Below, in pieces: positions 26,801 through 41,800 of a stretch of 64,000 bases of DNA; within the stretch, counting starts at the first letter, position 1; each line of letters opens with the position of its first letter. A program made the translations under genes and the position numbers. The stretch comes from Anseranas semipalmata (Eukaryota > Chordata > Aves > Anseriformes > Anseranatidae), in the NCBI GenBank assembly GCA_013399115.1, contig VXAA01000616.1, positions 226,605-290,604 of the forward strand, read 5' to 3'. Below the pieces are notes generated by a model. It worked only from the letters and a program-made list of their open reading frames with translations, searched no databases and had not been told where the DNA came from.

Positions 26801-29800
26801 TGGATGCAATGGAGAGCGAAGTCAAAGTAACTTTGGAACTTCTAGTCTAGTTTAAAAAAAATAATAATAATAATAATTTAGAACACTTGTCTCCAAAAGA
26901 AAACATGGCTTCTATGCAACACATGCTGTCAACATATTTGCTAAACATATTTCCTTTGACTTGCAGAACGACTTGATTCAGGGTTTGAGCTTCTAGGTCT
27001 CAAGTGGTTGCCCCATCTCACTCGATGTCAGGCAAGAGAAATAACCCCTTTTGAGGTTGGAGATACTTCCTGGCAAAGAAGCCTTGATACACTAATGTCA
27101 AACCCAGTCCTTGTTTGTGCGTTGCGGCGGATCAATGCCTTCAAAGTTCTTGCAGACATATTGAAGAGATTAACACAATGCAGGGAGGAGCTAAGCAAAG
27201 GTGGCAGTGTTCTACAGAGAGTAATGGCCTTGACCCCAGAGATGACATTCAGACAAGCCATCCTCTTCTTCACGGAGAAGGATTTTGTAACTGGTAAGCC
27301 ATGTTTTTGCTGTTTAAAATGTTCTCAGGTATAGGGTGATTGGAAAATTATTGCACTTGGACAAAGGAATCCATTTCTATGGGTTTTTCTAAGGCACAGA
27401 AAAACTTAATAATTTGGGGTTAAGTTCTTCACTTGGCTGAATGATCAGGGATATTAAATCACCAGGAGCCAGTTAAGGCCATCTACAGGTTGGCCTATTA
27501 ATTTAATGTGGCTGTGCATGGCCTGGTTCCCTTTTGGAAGATCTCAAGGTACTCCATAAATACTAAATAGATGTTACAGCATTTGGCAGGACCAGTAAAT
27601 AATATTCTGTGCGCTTTGCCTCTGTGTATGAGAGAAACTGGGAGACAGAGGCCAAGATCTATCCATCTGCATGTAGGCTTTCAATGCAATGCCTGACTTC
27701 TTGAGGCTAGATGTCCTGAGCTTGTCCCGTACTCGGGGAGATGAGGGTACCACCAGTCTGCAAGAGCTGAAGAAAGCAGATTTACTTGAGAATTTCACTT
27801 TATCCTGGAACAGAATGAATGGTTCATGAGGAGCAGAGACCTTTGTTGTCAAAACTTCTAAGACTTCAATGATATATGCTAGCATTGATCTTTCAGTGTA
27901 GTAAACCTACTAGTTTCCTCCTGCAGCAAGAAATGTATAGCCACACCTCTCTAAACTAAATTACTGTGCAAACTGAGGTGTTATTCATATCGGATGCTTT
28001 GGACCACCGGAGTATGAGCTCCCACTGTTTTCTTCAAATGTGAAATATATTAGCATGTCACCTAGGCTCCTGGGGAAGCCTGACTCCTTACACCTAAAGA
28101 TAAATAGTTCCAAGCCTGATGATTCTGATTATTCAGACACATAAATAAATCAGGATTGTGATAACACTATGTATCAACTGAGAAGGAGTGGTGGAGTTCC
28201 ATAAGTGCGCTCATGCTTTGTAGTTTATAGCTCTTCCCCTATCAATTCATGGGGAAGAAAAGTCCTTTGTTGTCAACACAAAGTTAGATGCTTGTGTCAA
28301 ACATGCTGTGCTTATGTAGTGCAGAACAACAAACTGGCTTTACTGAATAGAAAGAAGAAAATGTGATGGTGTCAGGAGAAAGATACTCATTCTAGTCTCA
28401 CAAAAGTTAGGTCTGACAGTGATCTATGTGGGTGTTTCATGTGAGTTTGGAGAGCAAGAAGAAGAGGTCTTCAAAAAACAAGGCAGCAGACATCCCAAAT
28501 TACTGCATGAAGCTGTAAGACTGCATGCATTGCTGTCCTTGACTGGGGTTATCTTGAGACCAGAAGGCAGGATAAGAGAAATGCAGAACTGTGAGATCAG
28601 TTTGAGGGAGGTTGTAATCACAATGTCAGCCTTTCGCACCTAAGCCATTGTTAAGAACAAAGGAGCACAGACACATCTTTAACTGTGACTTCAGCATCCT
28701 CCACTATCTCTTTTATAAGGTCATTACATTTTTCCTCCTGTTTTTGTTGTTGTGGGAGGAATGGAGGGGTCTTCGTTCTACAGAACAGCTCTTCAGTATT
28801 TTGCAGCTATTCAAAGGTCTGCCATTTCCCCCGGCTAAATAAAATTACCTTCCTTGACCTCTGCCCCCCGGTGAAGGTCCTCCATCTGTGAATCTGTAAA
28901 AGCACATCTCCTTCCTTTTACAGATGCGGAACATCGCTCTGCTACAAAATACCTGCCACCACCTGGCAAGACACCCAGGGCTGAAGGTAAGATCAGAAGT
29001 ATGCACCAGTTGCCTCTTGAATAAAAACAAATATTTTTTTTACTCTTAAAATAGATTGAAGAAAAAATATAGCTCCGCATCCTGTGTCGGAGTCACCAAA
29101 ATGGGATTAGTAAACCCTTGTTAGACATTGTAATCATGGGCAATTAGGAAGAAAAGGTCAGAAAAGTCCACTTGGTACTGGGGAAAGGTGGTATTATTGC
29201 CAGAATCATCTTTATTCTGCACGGTTCTTCTCTGCATGCCTGGACAACCTGACTGGGGCTGGTATGGAATGTAGGCTAGAAGATAAATTAATCCCAGCTC
29301 TTTAGTAGCACTTCTCAGCTGTAGGTCTCAAAGAATGTGTTTCATTGTTTTATGGAGGGTAATTGAAGCCTAGAGAGGTGAAATGTGTTGGTCACCATTT
29401 CCCAATAAGTGAGTGACAGAAATCAGAGCAGAGTGCACATTTCCTGAGTCTCAGACGGGGGCTCTTTGCATTGCAGTGCCACCCAAGTCAGCAGGCACTT
29501 TGCAAATCCTAGAAGTTCTTTCAGCTAACCCCAATACTAAAGGAAGAAAAAGTGGTACTGTGAGGGTGGGAGCTAAAAGCTGTGAGGTGAGGACCTCAGA
29601 GCTGGTTTCACCGTACATATTGACTCTTATTATTTCCAGCAAAATAAAAGAAATACATTTGGAAAGAAAGAAAAAAGTCTCATTAAAAGAAAATAACATT
29701 TTGGCTAGATAATCTTCCAGATATGTTGCTGTGGGAAATAGAAATACATGGACTTCAGACAGTAATAAGTACAAAACGATGATGATTTTATTTTGACAAA

Positions 29801-32800
29801 CAGATTTTAGTTTTCTACTGTCTACCTTGTGTGTCCCTCTGGTTAAACTTGCCAATGAAGATCACTGGAAAAGGAAGTCCTTTATCAGCCTGCAGGTTTC
29901 TCCTCATTGCGCCCCAGTCCTAGCTAACTTCTCAATTCACATGTGCTTTGAAGTGCCATAAATTTTCCTCACCTCTCCAGGTCACTGCAGGTTTTACATT
30001 ACACTGAAGGAAACATTTTTATATGGACTTTTGTTGTAAGGCCTGACTTGCTCGTACCAGACTCCTTTTACACTGCTTTGCTCTTATGAGGAACCCCTGA
30101 AGTTGACCATTCCTGGCTGTTTGGGGAATGTCACTGAGGTTTCATCAGCAGGGCTGGGGAGAGAACTGAACTGCAGATCTGTGCTACCTAGGTGTGTAGT
30201 CAGAATACACAGCCTTTCTTTGCTTCCAGGGACAGGGAAGGAGGGAAAGACAAACAGTTCTGAGTTTCATGGCAGCTTCCAACCTGACTGTGGAATATTG
30301 GGAGCATGAAGTTGGCTTAAAACCGTTTCAGTGGCTCCCTGAAACGGTGACTGAGACACACACAGAAAATGTAACTGAGAATCAACATACTTGCTGTCCT
30401 CTTCAGCATATGCTATTGGGCTGTCTGGAGAAGTGAAAAATACTGCATCTCCCAGGGTGTCCCAATACAGCTGAATTCCCAGCATGTCTGAAATCAAGCC
30501 ATGCGTGTCCCAGTATCACATTTTAAAATGAGTGTGTCGTAGCAGTGTTGGGTGCATTATGTAGAGATAGTGGCACTATTCTCAAATTACTGTCCCAGAA
30601 CATACAAATGTATTACTCAGATCTATCTGCTTATCTTATTTAGTGGAAGAGACCCAGAGATGCCATGCAGAATCACTGTTTACCTACTTGCAAACAGGTG
30701 AGAAAAGAGCAAATGGGAAAGTGTGGTTTGATAAGGACTTTGTGGACCTAACTCATGTAGATGTACCAGCAAAAAATAAGTGAAAAGATTAATAACAACC
30801 TTTTTCTTAGGCTTGAATACAGGCAGTGATACACATTCTCTTTTCTAAACATGCCAGGAAATCTGCTATTTGCTTCTCTTGAGCTTACGCTTATTTTAAG
30901 CCAAGTTCGTATCTAAAGTATTGTATATAGATAGTATATAAAAGAAATCCAGTACTGTGGCTCTGTTACACTATGAAATCAAAACCCATGTAAATAACTG
31001 GGGGCGGGGGGGGGATCATTGGCCATAGGAAAGGATCTAAAAATATTATGGAGCAGAAAAACATAGCAAACACTGGGAAACTTGGGCAAGCCCAGAAAGG
31101 CCACTAAACAGCCAGAACTGGAGGTGGAAATCAGACATGTCTGAGGGCTGCCAAGCAGGCCTTTCTGGTAATTCATGTTCAAGAGACTGTTCCATTGATA
31201 GACAGCAGTATGTTATCAAATGTTGTCACTTAACAATCACCAGGGAGAGAAAACCAACTCTAGGCAGCAAAGTGTCCCTCCTTGTTTTAGACACTTGTCT
31301 TTGACCAGACCAAGATGGCAAAGTGAGAGGAGACAAATCCCCTCCTGAGGTGTCTAAACTACATAAATACACAGCATGTAGTGATTCACACACAACAAGA
31401 ATGAGAATATTTGCCCAGAAACATAGCAGATGGTGAGCAAAACGTCTTGAGGACAATGAACGTTTATGTAACCGTATACAGTTGAGACTGCCATCCTGCA
31501 TGCGAGCAGCTGAGTGGATCCGAGCGGCTTGCTTCTGCACTTGCAGGCTGTTGCTATGGCATTTAAACCTTTCTGTTCAAGAAATATGTAGAAAAAAAAA
31601 AAAAAACAGTTCTTTAATATGAGGGCTTTGTGCAGAGTAAGGGTTAAGTTTCCATATCAAATGGGGGCTGTTTTTTTTACTTTTGATCCCATATTTCTCT
31701 GTCATTGAATCAACATGCCTCTTGCCAATTGAAAATAACAGTATGCATCAAATTATATGTAGTATTGTCGACGCTTCATTGCATCGACATCTGTATGATT
31801 AGTAATGGGGTGTATAGGAAACATAAAATGACATTTTATGTACACAAACAGATAATCATGGATCAATTTTAGCAGCCTGCAGTACTGTTACCTCATGCTT
31901 CATGCTAATTGACATGGTTAGGCACCAGCAGTTAATGGGTCCTAGCTGACTGCTTCCGACACTACCATTGCCAATAAATCTTCAAAGGATGTTATTAGGG
32001 TAAAATCTTAACTATAGTCCCATTAATACAAAGCTTTAGATTTTATACAGTGATTTGGATTAGTGAAACTAAGAATTTGAAACTGCTGTCATTTAAAAAC
32101 ATAATTTATGTATTTTCTGCCTTTTAAGACATTTTGTATCACCAGACAGCAAAACTATCTTGGTCCATTTTGTTTTGTTTCTCATAGCATGCTGAGTGCT
32201 ACACCTGGCTGGCAGCCAGGTGGGGAAATTTTGTCAGGAGAAAAAACTTTTTGCTGAAATCTCAATTTTAGTAAACACAATTCTATTCATGATAAGGCTT
32301 ATAACATTAATTGGGAACTGTCATACTTGTTAATGCCTCTCTGAAACATAGCTCTGACAGAGAGATACAGAACTCTAAGAGATAAACTATGAGGTATAAG
32401 AATTTAAGAGCTGCCTGAAGGATTTTATCGCGTCATCACTACAATTCACATGAAAAATGTAAAAGGAAATATTTTATCCTGCTTAAAACATTCAGATATA
32501 ATATAAAGGATGGAGTCTCATTCTACAGACCTGCCAGATAAACCTTTTGGACTTGCAGATAGAGCAGATTTCCTGGAAAAAAAAAAAATCTACAAGTCCA
32601 GACTGTTTTAGATAGCTTTTATATATAAATATATATAAATATATGTGCACAGCTTTTTTTGTGGACTTGTTTGGTTCAAATTTCTATGAACTTCGTGCCA
32701 GCTTTTAGACAACCCTCTTCTATAGATGCCTGTCCTGGCTAGTAAACAAATATTGCTGTATGTTTTGCCTCAGATTTTAAGAGCAGCTTTGGATTCACTA

Positions 32801-35800
32801 GTGTGCTTTGTTACAGGAGCCCAGATCCTTTGCACAGTGCTGCTGATCAAACCTGGTGCCTGGAGCCATCGTCTTGCAAGGATCCTCCGAAAACTAGACC
32901 TAGAAAAATTCACTGTGGTTGGGATGAAACATGTACACCTGGAACCAGACATTGCCTTAGGACTCCTTTCTTCTGAAGTGAGACAGGTTTGTTAAGAAAC
33001 TGGCAGATCTACAGCTACACTTAGGTTTAGAGTGGGAAAATATGTAAGCCAGTGAGTAATCCATTCCTGAAAGAGCAAAAACTCCCATCCGGGATTTCTT
33101 AGTTATTGTTGGAAGCGAGCTATATAGAACAATCAGATCTGTACAATACCAGGCACAAAGCAAGCTGACACGCTGACAGTTTCTTTTATCGTATGCCATA
33201 AAGAAGCAGACCTCTAAAACAAAAGTTCAGAGGATATGGGCGATACAGACCTCCCAAGAATCTGTTTAATTGCTAATTTACAATGCTGACTCTTAACTAC
33301 AAAACAGGTGTCCCCTGTTTCTTCCCCACAGTCAATCCAGGTAGGGCACCTCTAGGAGTGTACTGCACTCCCTGCCCATGTGCCTGGTTTTCCTTCCATG
33401 TGTTTGAACCTGGGAGCTGGAAAACATCCTTTGCACTGCCAGAGCATATATATACCTCTTGAGCCCTGTTACATTATGGTATTACATTACATACACAGTT
33501 GCATCTCTGTTCCAGAAGCTTGGGTTCAAGAGTCTGTAAAAATGACCTGCAAAGAGAGAAAATTAGCTTGCTGTCATTTCTACTGTCTAACAGACAATAA
33601 GGAGGATTTTTAAAGCTTGGAGCATTAAGGGTTTTTGTTAGCTAAAAATAGATTTGTTTCTGCTCTTTTATAGCATTGGAAATTCATTTTTTGCCCAACC
33701 TGAAATATTCTGAGATGATAGATGAGTGTAAAGATATTGTGAAAGTCAGGAAATGGAAAGCTGAGCATTTTAGAGGACGTAGATCTTTTTTTTCTTTAAA
33801 AAAAACCTTGTCATTTGATTGCTTTCCTGAAGACACTTAACCAATTAACTTTTACAGAAAACAAGCCTTTATAGTGGATATTGCTCTCAAGTTAAGATGG
33901 GAGAGTTTAAAGCACATACTGTAGAAATTCATAATAGAGTCTTCCAGAAGAAGATGGGAAACATCCCAGGACAGTGCTCTAACACAACCATCTATCAGCA
34001 AAAATTAATACTTTCTGCATAATAGCAAAAGAATGGGGCAGAAGCACCTGGTTTTTAAATATTTGCAGATCTCTGGTAAGAGGGGTATAGTGGCTATTAG
34101 AGTTGCTGGGGAAGTACTTTCCAATAAAGTTTTTAATCACGCAACTGGACACAAAAATACTTAGTTGATCATCTGAAACGAAAGATGTAAAAAATCGAAA
34201 TGTCTACCTTGGGAAGCAATGTAGATATATGTAGGGTAAATTTGAAGAGATGTTATTTCATGAAAATTTTCTCTTGTTTTTAGAGTTCTCTAACACTAGA
34301 GCAGCTGTTGAGCATTGATTTAGTTTCCTTGAAGAGCTGGTGACTAATGAGTTTAAAAATTACAGAGCACTGGGTTTTGTTCATGGAAAAAAGCGTGTTT
34401 TGAAAGTGAGAAAGCGGTGATAATAGACTGCCTTTGGCAAGGGGCAATGGACAGTAGGAAATGCTTTCCGCTGTACAGGGGCTCCTCCTCATTTTTAGAA
34501 CATATCTGAAAGTCTTTTAGTCACGTGGGCTGAAAAGGGTTGAGCTCCCAAGATAAGTAGGTAAGATTTTCAAAAAGCCTCAGCATGCTTCAGGGACTGG
34601 GTTATTTTGAAAATCTGGCTTGTAATTGTTACAATGGCAGCTGATGGGGGCAGAACTATTTTTCACAGCTGAATTTCGTATAAAGCATTTGAATCAGAGC
34701 AATGTTCGTTGCAGATCTGTTTCTCAGTTTAGGGGACACCAGGATACAAGGCTGTTTTTAAAATGAGGCTCTTAATGTAGAGGCAAATTGCTGAAATATA
34801 ACATCTCCTGTTGAAGAGCATGCAGCCAGTGTGTCAGGCCCTGCTAGAAGTTCTGTCCAGGGCTTTCTATCTCCTCACCCAGATCCTGATCCAAAATCCA
34901 TCTCTAAAAATCTCTAGAAAACTCCCAGGTGCTGTGCAATGTGCCAGTTTATTTTATGTACATAGTACTTTGATATCAGACTTGGGGTTTATTCACTGGT
35001 AGCAATACCTAGCATCTCCTTCCTCTTTCAAATGTATTATTTACATGCACGTTGACAAGTATCCTAAGCACATGCTTTCAGTGACATGATTGCTTCTTCA
35101 ACTTAAATACTAGCATTCAGCTTCTTAGCTTTTGGTCTTTGGACTACAATAAATAATGGCGTCCTCTGCTGTTTGCTGAGGTTATCTAATCACAGGAATC
35201 ACAACAATGCTTTTTATCTAAAGGCTAATAATAATAATAAAAGTAAAAACAAAGGTCAGCCAAATAGAGCTGACATTGTCTTCTCAGCTTTTACCATGAC
35301 TTGATAGTGTTAAGATTGTGAGAAGCAACTGTTCCCAGAGGGAGTTCTGCCTGTAGAGATTGGTTTTCCTTTCTGCAGTTATCCAGGATCCAGAACTGTG
35401 GAGACTCACGGTTGTAGCTGCTAGATAGAAAGCCTGATTTTACAGTGGGACCTGATCAATCTTCCAGGAATTACCTGATATGTTTGCCAGTGGTAGCAGG
35501 TCACCGGACTCAATAACTCAATAACTGATTCCCTCCAGTCCTGTCTTGTGACTCTAACGGTAGGGGCAGAAGGACAGTTTTGCTGCATTTTAATCCTGTT
35601 AGTCCACAGCTGGAACTTCCTCTCCATGTACATCAGCAAAATTGCTCACTGAATTCTAGTCAGCTGCACATGTGCAATCTCGCTGCAGCTGCTCGGGTAT
35701 CAGCAAGGACACGGTTTGAAGACGGTGCAGAGGCAGGATGTAAATAAAAGCATCATTTGGCTGGCAGAGTCTAGGCCGGATATGAGGATGTATCAGAAGG

Positions 35801-38800
35801 AAAGAAGTCACCTTGACTCACTGACACCATTGCTAGCGGTTAGAAACAACATAGTCTTTAACCCAAAGCCTGCTCATTTGCCAGGGGAAAACTGAGACAG
35901 GATACAGAAACAAAAGAGTTTTTGTTACGTAAATTAAAGGCACTGTTCAGAAGCTCTGGAACAAAACAATTTCATTTTTTACGTTCTGTTTAACAGAAAC
36001 TGTCTTTGAACGTTTTCTTTTGCAGATGTGTCTGACATGGAGTCAAACGAATGTTGATATGTTTTATCCAGTGGTTTTGAAAGTTTTCATGGAGATGTCA
36101 TCATTGTTTTTCATCTCCCAAGGAGAAGTCCTGATGACGACTTAGAAAAGTGGATTATGTGCATATTTTTTAAAGTATCAAAAGTTTTCAAGCAAAAAGG
36201 GCTTATTTTGTATTATACAGAACTGAATTAATGTCAAAATTTCACAGTACGCTATGACATGCTGAAAATCCAAATCTAAACAGGGCATTCTAATCACAGT
36301 ACAGCCTGTGAAACTTCCCTCTGTTTCTCATGTGCAGTCATGCACTGTGACTGCCATCCCAGTTTCCTTTGCACTGTATTTCCATGAGATGGGAGGACTG
36401 ACAAATATTGCAACTTCTATCAAATCTCTTATCTAACCAGCTTAAGAATGGGGCTGTCTCATGGATCATTTTGCATTTCCAAATATCAGGATTGAGCCAA
36501 TGATTTTGAATTTGTAGCCTACTTAGAAATGTAGCTTAGGAGGAATGTGAGTGAGAGAAGATTTGGGTCAAAGTCAGTGAATGGTTTCATATGATAGAAA
36601 AACAAAAGAGGCCTTGAAGTATTTTATCTTCATATTTTTAAAAGAAATGATGGGATTTTCCTTTGGAAATGTTTTATCTAGTGAATTGCTATTCTCTGGT
36701 GCTTTTAAAAGATTAAAAAAGAGAGCAATGAAAACCTTTAGGGGGCTGAATGATATTATTCAGCTGAATCAAACAAGAGTTTTTCCCCCATGTTTTCATT
36801 TCTTCAAAATTTGAGGGGAAAAAAAAAAAAACAGTAAATAACCATTATCAGCATTATTTCAGCCAGCAAGCTGAAAATGTTGTTGTCTGTAAGCTGTACA
36901 GAGCATACAGCACTGCCATGGAGCTGCTCTGCAGCACAGGTGTTGCTGCGCTTTGCCGTTTGGACGGCAGGGAGGCAGACCTGGATGCTTCTGCCACTTT
37001 CCTAAGATGAAGGGGGACAGGAGGAGGCAGCTTGCAGCTGCTGTGGACACCCTGACCTCACACTTAGGGGAAATATCTACAACAAGCCTGGTTTTCCAAG
37101 GTTTTGCTTAATGAAAATAGTCAGCAGGGCCTTGACTGCTTTGCCCCTTGGCCAGCTTCTGCCCCAGGCACTTGCTACCTTTCCCTGGGCTTCTCACGCA
37201 TTGTGTCTGTCTCTGGCCAACAAATTGGTCTCTTGTTACTGGTGCAGTGGTTGCTGGTTGTTATTACCACTCATCCTGAGTTAAAATAAAGATCCCAGTG
37301 TGCTGTGACCTGCACAGCTGTGTGAAGAATCTCTCTGCTCAGGGTGAACCGGCAACACTTGCAAAAGAAACAAAGGTAGAGAAATTTGTCATGGAGCACA
37401 CAATACATCAGTGGCAAAGCCAGAAGGACAAGCTGTTTTCTTTCAGCCCCAGCCTAGTGCCCTGTACTAAGCATCCTTGTATTAAGCTTGCTATTTCTGT
37501 GGTCCTGATCCTGACTAGTGTATGAAATTCTACCACCCTCTAGGAGAAGCTGGGCTCTAGCAGCAGGGTGTGTGTTGGGGGGGNNTGGTGGGGGGGGGGG
37601 GGGGTCCTTCGTTTTGTGAAATCAGGAAAGAAAAGTTCTGGTATTTGTAATCTATTGTCTTATATAATCAGAGGAACTAAACATGGCTCCTTATCCCAGA
37701 ACATTTATGACCCTGATGACATTGCTCATGTCTGTTGCTTCCCTATCCATATGTCCCACTGAAGGTACTTTGGAAAGGGTATTTCACAAATCAACAGTTT
37801 GGTAGCGGGCAACTAAACTGCAGAGTAGCAATTTATATTTGTCCTTACCCACTAAAAATGAACTCCACCTCTGGTACTTAGCATGTACAGATCAGCAGAA
37901 CAAGTCACAGCACAAGGCTTTACTTTTAGAAACAGGATTTTGTTTCCTTTCTTACTAAAGGATTTTAGGAAATTGCTGCAAAAGTTGTTTGTATGTGTAA
38001 AAGCTACCATTGGCTGATCTATGGACCTGGCGGCTAAATCATGAGCTGCTATGGCTACAAGACAAACTCAGCACTTAACTTTCTTTAGCTGCGTGTGTGC
38101 TCAGCGTGGGAACTAGGCCGACTATTACCTGGTGAATGTCACGACAAATACCAGCTTGGGGACCGTGGTATATGCTCTGGAAGCTCTGCTGGCAGAGGCC
38201 ACTAGCATGCATGTTGCAAAGAGGAGAGAAAGCAAGGAATAATGGCAGATCTGTTTGCTTTAAACAGAGATGGTTCTAGCCAAAGGAAAGCTGGGATGTA
38301 TCCAGCACTCACCTGCACTGTTTATTGTAATCTGTTCCTTCTCCATTATTTCTTTTCAGGATCCTGCTGTTTTAGAAGCTCATTGTACCTACCTTACCTC
38401 AGGCACTTCTCTCGTGCTGTGTCTTCAGAGACCAAATGCTGTGAAGAAGCTGATAGATTTACTGGGGCCAGAGGATCCAACAGTAGCCCGAGAAGTAGAT
38501 CCATTCCTCTGGAGGGCTCAGTATGGCATCAGCACAGTCCAAAATGGATTTTATGGTAGGTTTCTGTAAAAGAAAAGTCTGAAGGCTCAGATATGCCAAT
38601 GGAAAAAATATATTATGTACTGGTACCCTCCTGCGTTGTCACTGCAGATCTGGCCTTGGCAGGCAGTAGAGACCATTGTTCCCTAGAAAGCTTTCATTGT
38701 TTTCTTGGTGGCTGCACTATGTCTCAAGCTATGAAATATTCTCCCAGAAGATATATGAAGTCTTCTTTTCAGAACAGCACCAGATCTCTCTCTTCCGTCA

Positions 38801-41800
38801 GAACAGATTTTCTTTGATCTCTTCACTGCTTGGTCATTTCATAATTTTAGCTTGGTTATTTTGTCATTATCCCTAAGAACCCATCTGTCTTCTCTCTGCT
38901 TGCAAGTCCCCTCCTGATAACTATATAACCCATTGGCCAATTACAACCAGATTTCACAGAGGGATTAAAGTTTCCAGGGTACCGAGTTCCTGTAGTGTCT
39001 CAAAATATTAATGACTGGGTAGAGAGAGGTGATCAAAAATTCCTCCCCTTGAGGAAAGCAGGTAAACTCAGCTGTTTTCCATTCTGAGAGGCTCTTGCCA
39101 GCTGGCACATCAGCAGAGGCATGCCAGCTAGTCAGCACCCTCAGTGTGCTGAACCAGCCGGAGTTTCATCTGCCAGCAGCAGGTGGAGGAAATGGGAGGG
39201 AACTAGGATGTTGCAGTGTGTATGTTGGGTGGGTGGGATGGAATGTAACTGAAAGTGTGGGTAAAGGATGGGAAAATGGGAAGTATTGTGGGAGAGAGTG
39301 GCCTATGGAGAACCAAGGGTATTGTAGGAGGGGGGTCTGGGCTATTGCCATAAGGAGGAGGGAAGGATGTAATTCAAAAATTCATAAGGAATTAAGCATC
39401 GTTAGTTGACTGCCCATGAATAGTTTGTTTTTCTCAGTGTGGTGCTGATTGTACTGTATGTAGTTAAAGGAGTATAACAATAGTAAAATCAATAGTTTCC
39501 ATAAACACAGGTGAGCTAGCAGGGACTGTATGCTTTCAGGTTCCACAAGAACTTTCCTGTCAAGATCCATGGGATCAATTGGCTCTTTCTATTGTATTCT
39601 GTACTGTCACATCACTCCCTCTTTTTATCCATATCAAAGAGGAGAACTGGTAGTGAATGAAGTATCCACCACACACAGCTTGGGGAAGAGAATCGACCCC
39701 TTGATTTAGAATGTCTTTTTCTCAGATACGATCATAATCCTTAGGACCAAGACTAATCCAAGAGAGATCTCTTACTATGATTACTCACGGGATCTCATTT
39801 CTAGGGGTGACAGGAGAACAGGGTCTATCTACACAAGAAATGGTCAGGGCTCTTCAGCCAGTACTTTTCCACTATCAGCCCCTGCTTCTTTTGCTCCTAA
39901 GATTAATGGATTGCCTTTCCACATTGCCTTGAGAATGAGAACTCATCAGTCATGGGTAATATATACCCAAACTTAATATACCCATGCTGCACCTAGAGCT
40001 TCCCTAGCATAACTCAGTTAAAGATTAGTTTGTATTAGCAGGAGAGCTGTGTGTTAGAGAAACCCTCAGATGTTTGCTTTGGGATTCCCTTCAGAGCCTT
40101 GCTTCCTTCCAAGACTGGGCTGGGCTGAGCTGAACTAGTTGGCCACCACCTGCCTGCTGAGACCAGACTGTGTATTAGTATATCAGAGCCAGCTCTGTGG
40201 ATGGCTCACAAAGCTATAATTGCACACATTCAAGGAAAATGGTTGCAGCTGTAGTTTATGTACACAGTAACTCAAACTCAAGAATCTGATCCAGCTGCTA
40301 TGCTAAGGAGGAGTCTGTCCGTAAGGAAAGGTGTGTTCTTAACCCCTTGCACCTCCAAGAGTTTGTCCTCCAAAAAGGGAGAAACATTTGGCTGCAAGTT
40401 AAGCAGGAAGAGTTTAGTCGGTTGCACAAGTGATCATCTGGGGGACCGAGTTTCCTCAGTTTTGTTCCTGCTGAGGAAGATCTCTAGCCAATGCCATCTT
40501 GCTGAAGTGGAGCAAACTCTAGCTAAGTGCTTCCTTTGGAAGTGACTAGGGAAATTCAAGTAGGATAAAGACCAGGTTCCAGTGATACAGTCAAACCAAG
40601 TGATGCAGTTTTAATATTCTGAGACTCTGCTGCAGAGGTAAACCTCCATTCCTCCCATCTCTTCTGGGCCTTATGAAGTCACTGTGTAGTGCTTTTTCTT
40701 GAACCCAAAGCTCTATATGTGCATCTTACAGTCTTATACCTTGAGCAAAGTGAGAGTAAAATGTTGCTATTCTGCTTTGGGAGCGTTTGTGTCCTTTTTG
40801 TAATGGCATCAATGATTTAAACAAGGAAGATTTGACATAGAGGTACATAAAGGATACAGCATGACTTATACACTGGTGACTTACGATGTCAGGATTGTAA
40901 ACTACTGCATTAATGTCTCTGGCCATACAATACCTAGAGCTATGAAGCTCCACACAGGGCTGAGTGATCTAGGAGCAGCAAGGTATTATTTTTTTGAATG
41001 TGTAGCCTGCAAAAATGATTATATTTCAGAGGGTATTTGCCTTTTCCATATTTGTATGCCAGGAGTATGGATCTGTGCCAGCACATTGATCTATCTGAAC
41101 TCCAGTTATATAGAAATAGCTTTTCCTTCTTAAATATTTTCCACCCACAAACCTCAAAACATTCTGAGTAGTGGTTTATAATGCTGCTGCTTTATGGGGA
41201 AGTATTCAGATGCTAAACTGGAGGAACCTCTCAAGTCACTGAGTTCAGTTAATTCTATCACAGACAGCCCCATCATCTATTCCCTTTCGTAAGCATTCAC
41301 CGAAGTGGATGGTTGTTACAGAACTTCACAGCTCTGATAGCTGGAAATCTTATTGCACTTTCCAACTTAAATGTAGTCATAAACAGTTTGTATCCATTTG
41401 TTCTTGTGCCAATACCTGTACTTTAAGTAGTTATTTTTCTTCTCTGACCTTCTCACCTTGACGTATTTATCAGAAATCAGATTCCTTCTTATCTTTGTGT
41501 TATGTTGGGTCTAACACCCAAGGTCTTTTAGTTTTAACTCTTCAGATGATTCTCCATTCCTTCCCTGATCCTCACATTCATTCTTTGTGCCTCTTCACAT
41601 CTCAATCTACTTTATGTGACCCCAGGTGAACAGAATAATATACTGCTATCAGTAGTGTCTCGTACTAATTATAGAATCATAGAATCATTTAGGTTGGAAA
41701 AGACCTTTAAGATCATCAAGCCCAACCATTGTTGGACCATTATGTTTTCTGTTGCTCTGTTGTACACCAGAGTCACCAGCGTAGTTGGGGATTACATTGT

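Noticed and set aside
32774..32816. Longer version of exon 10 starting after an AG at 32773
   Set aside because: It would break the reading frame with exon 9, while the acceptor at 32816 keeps it.
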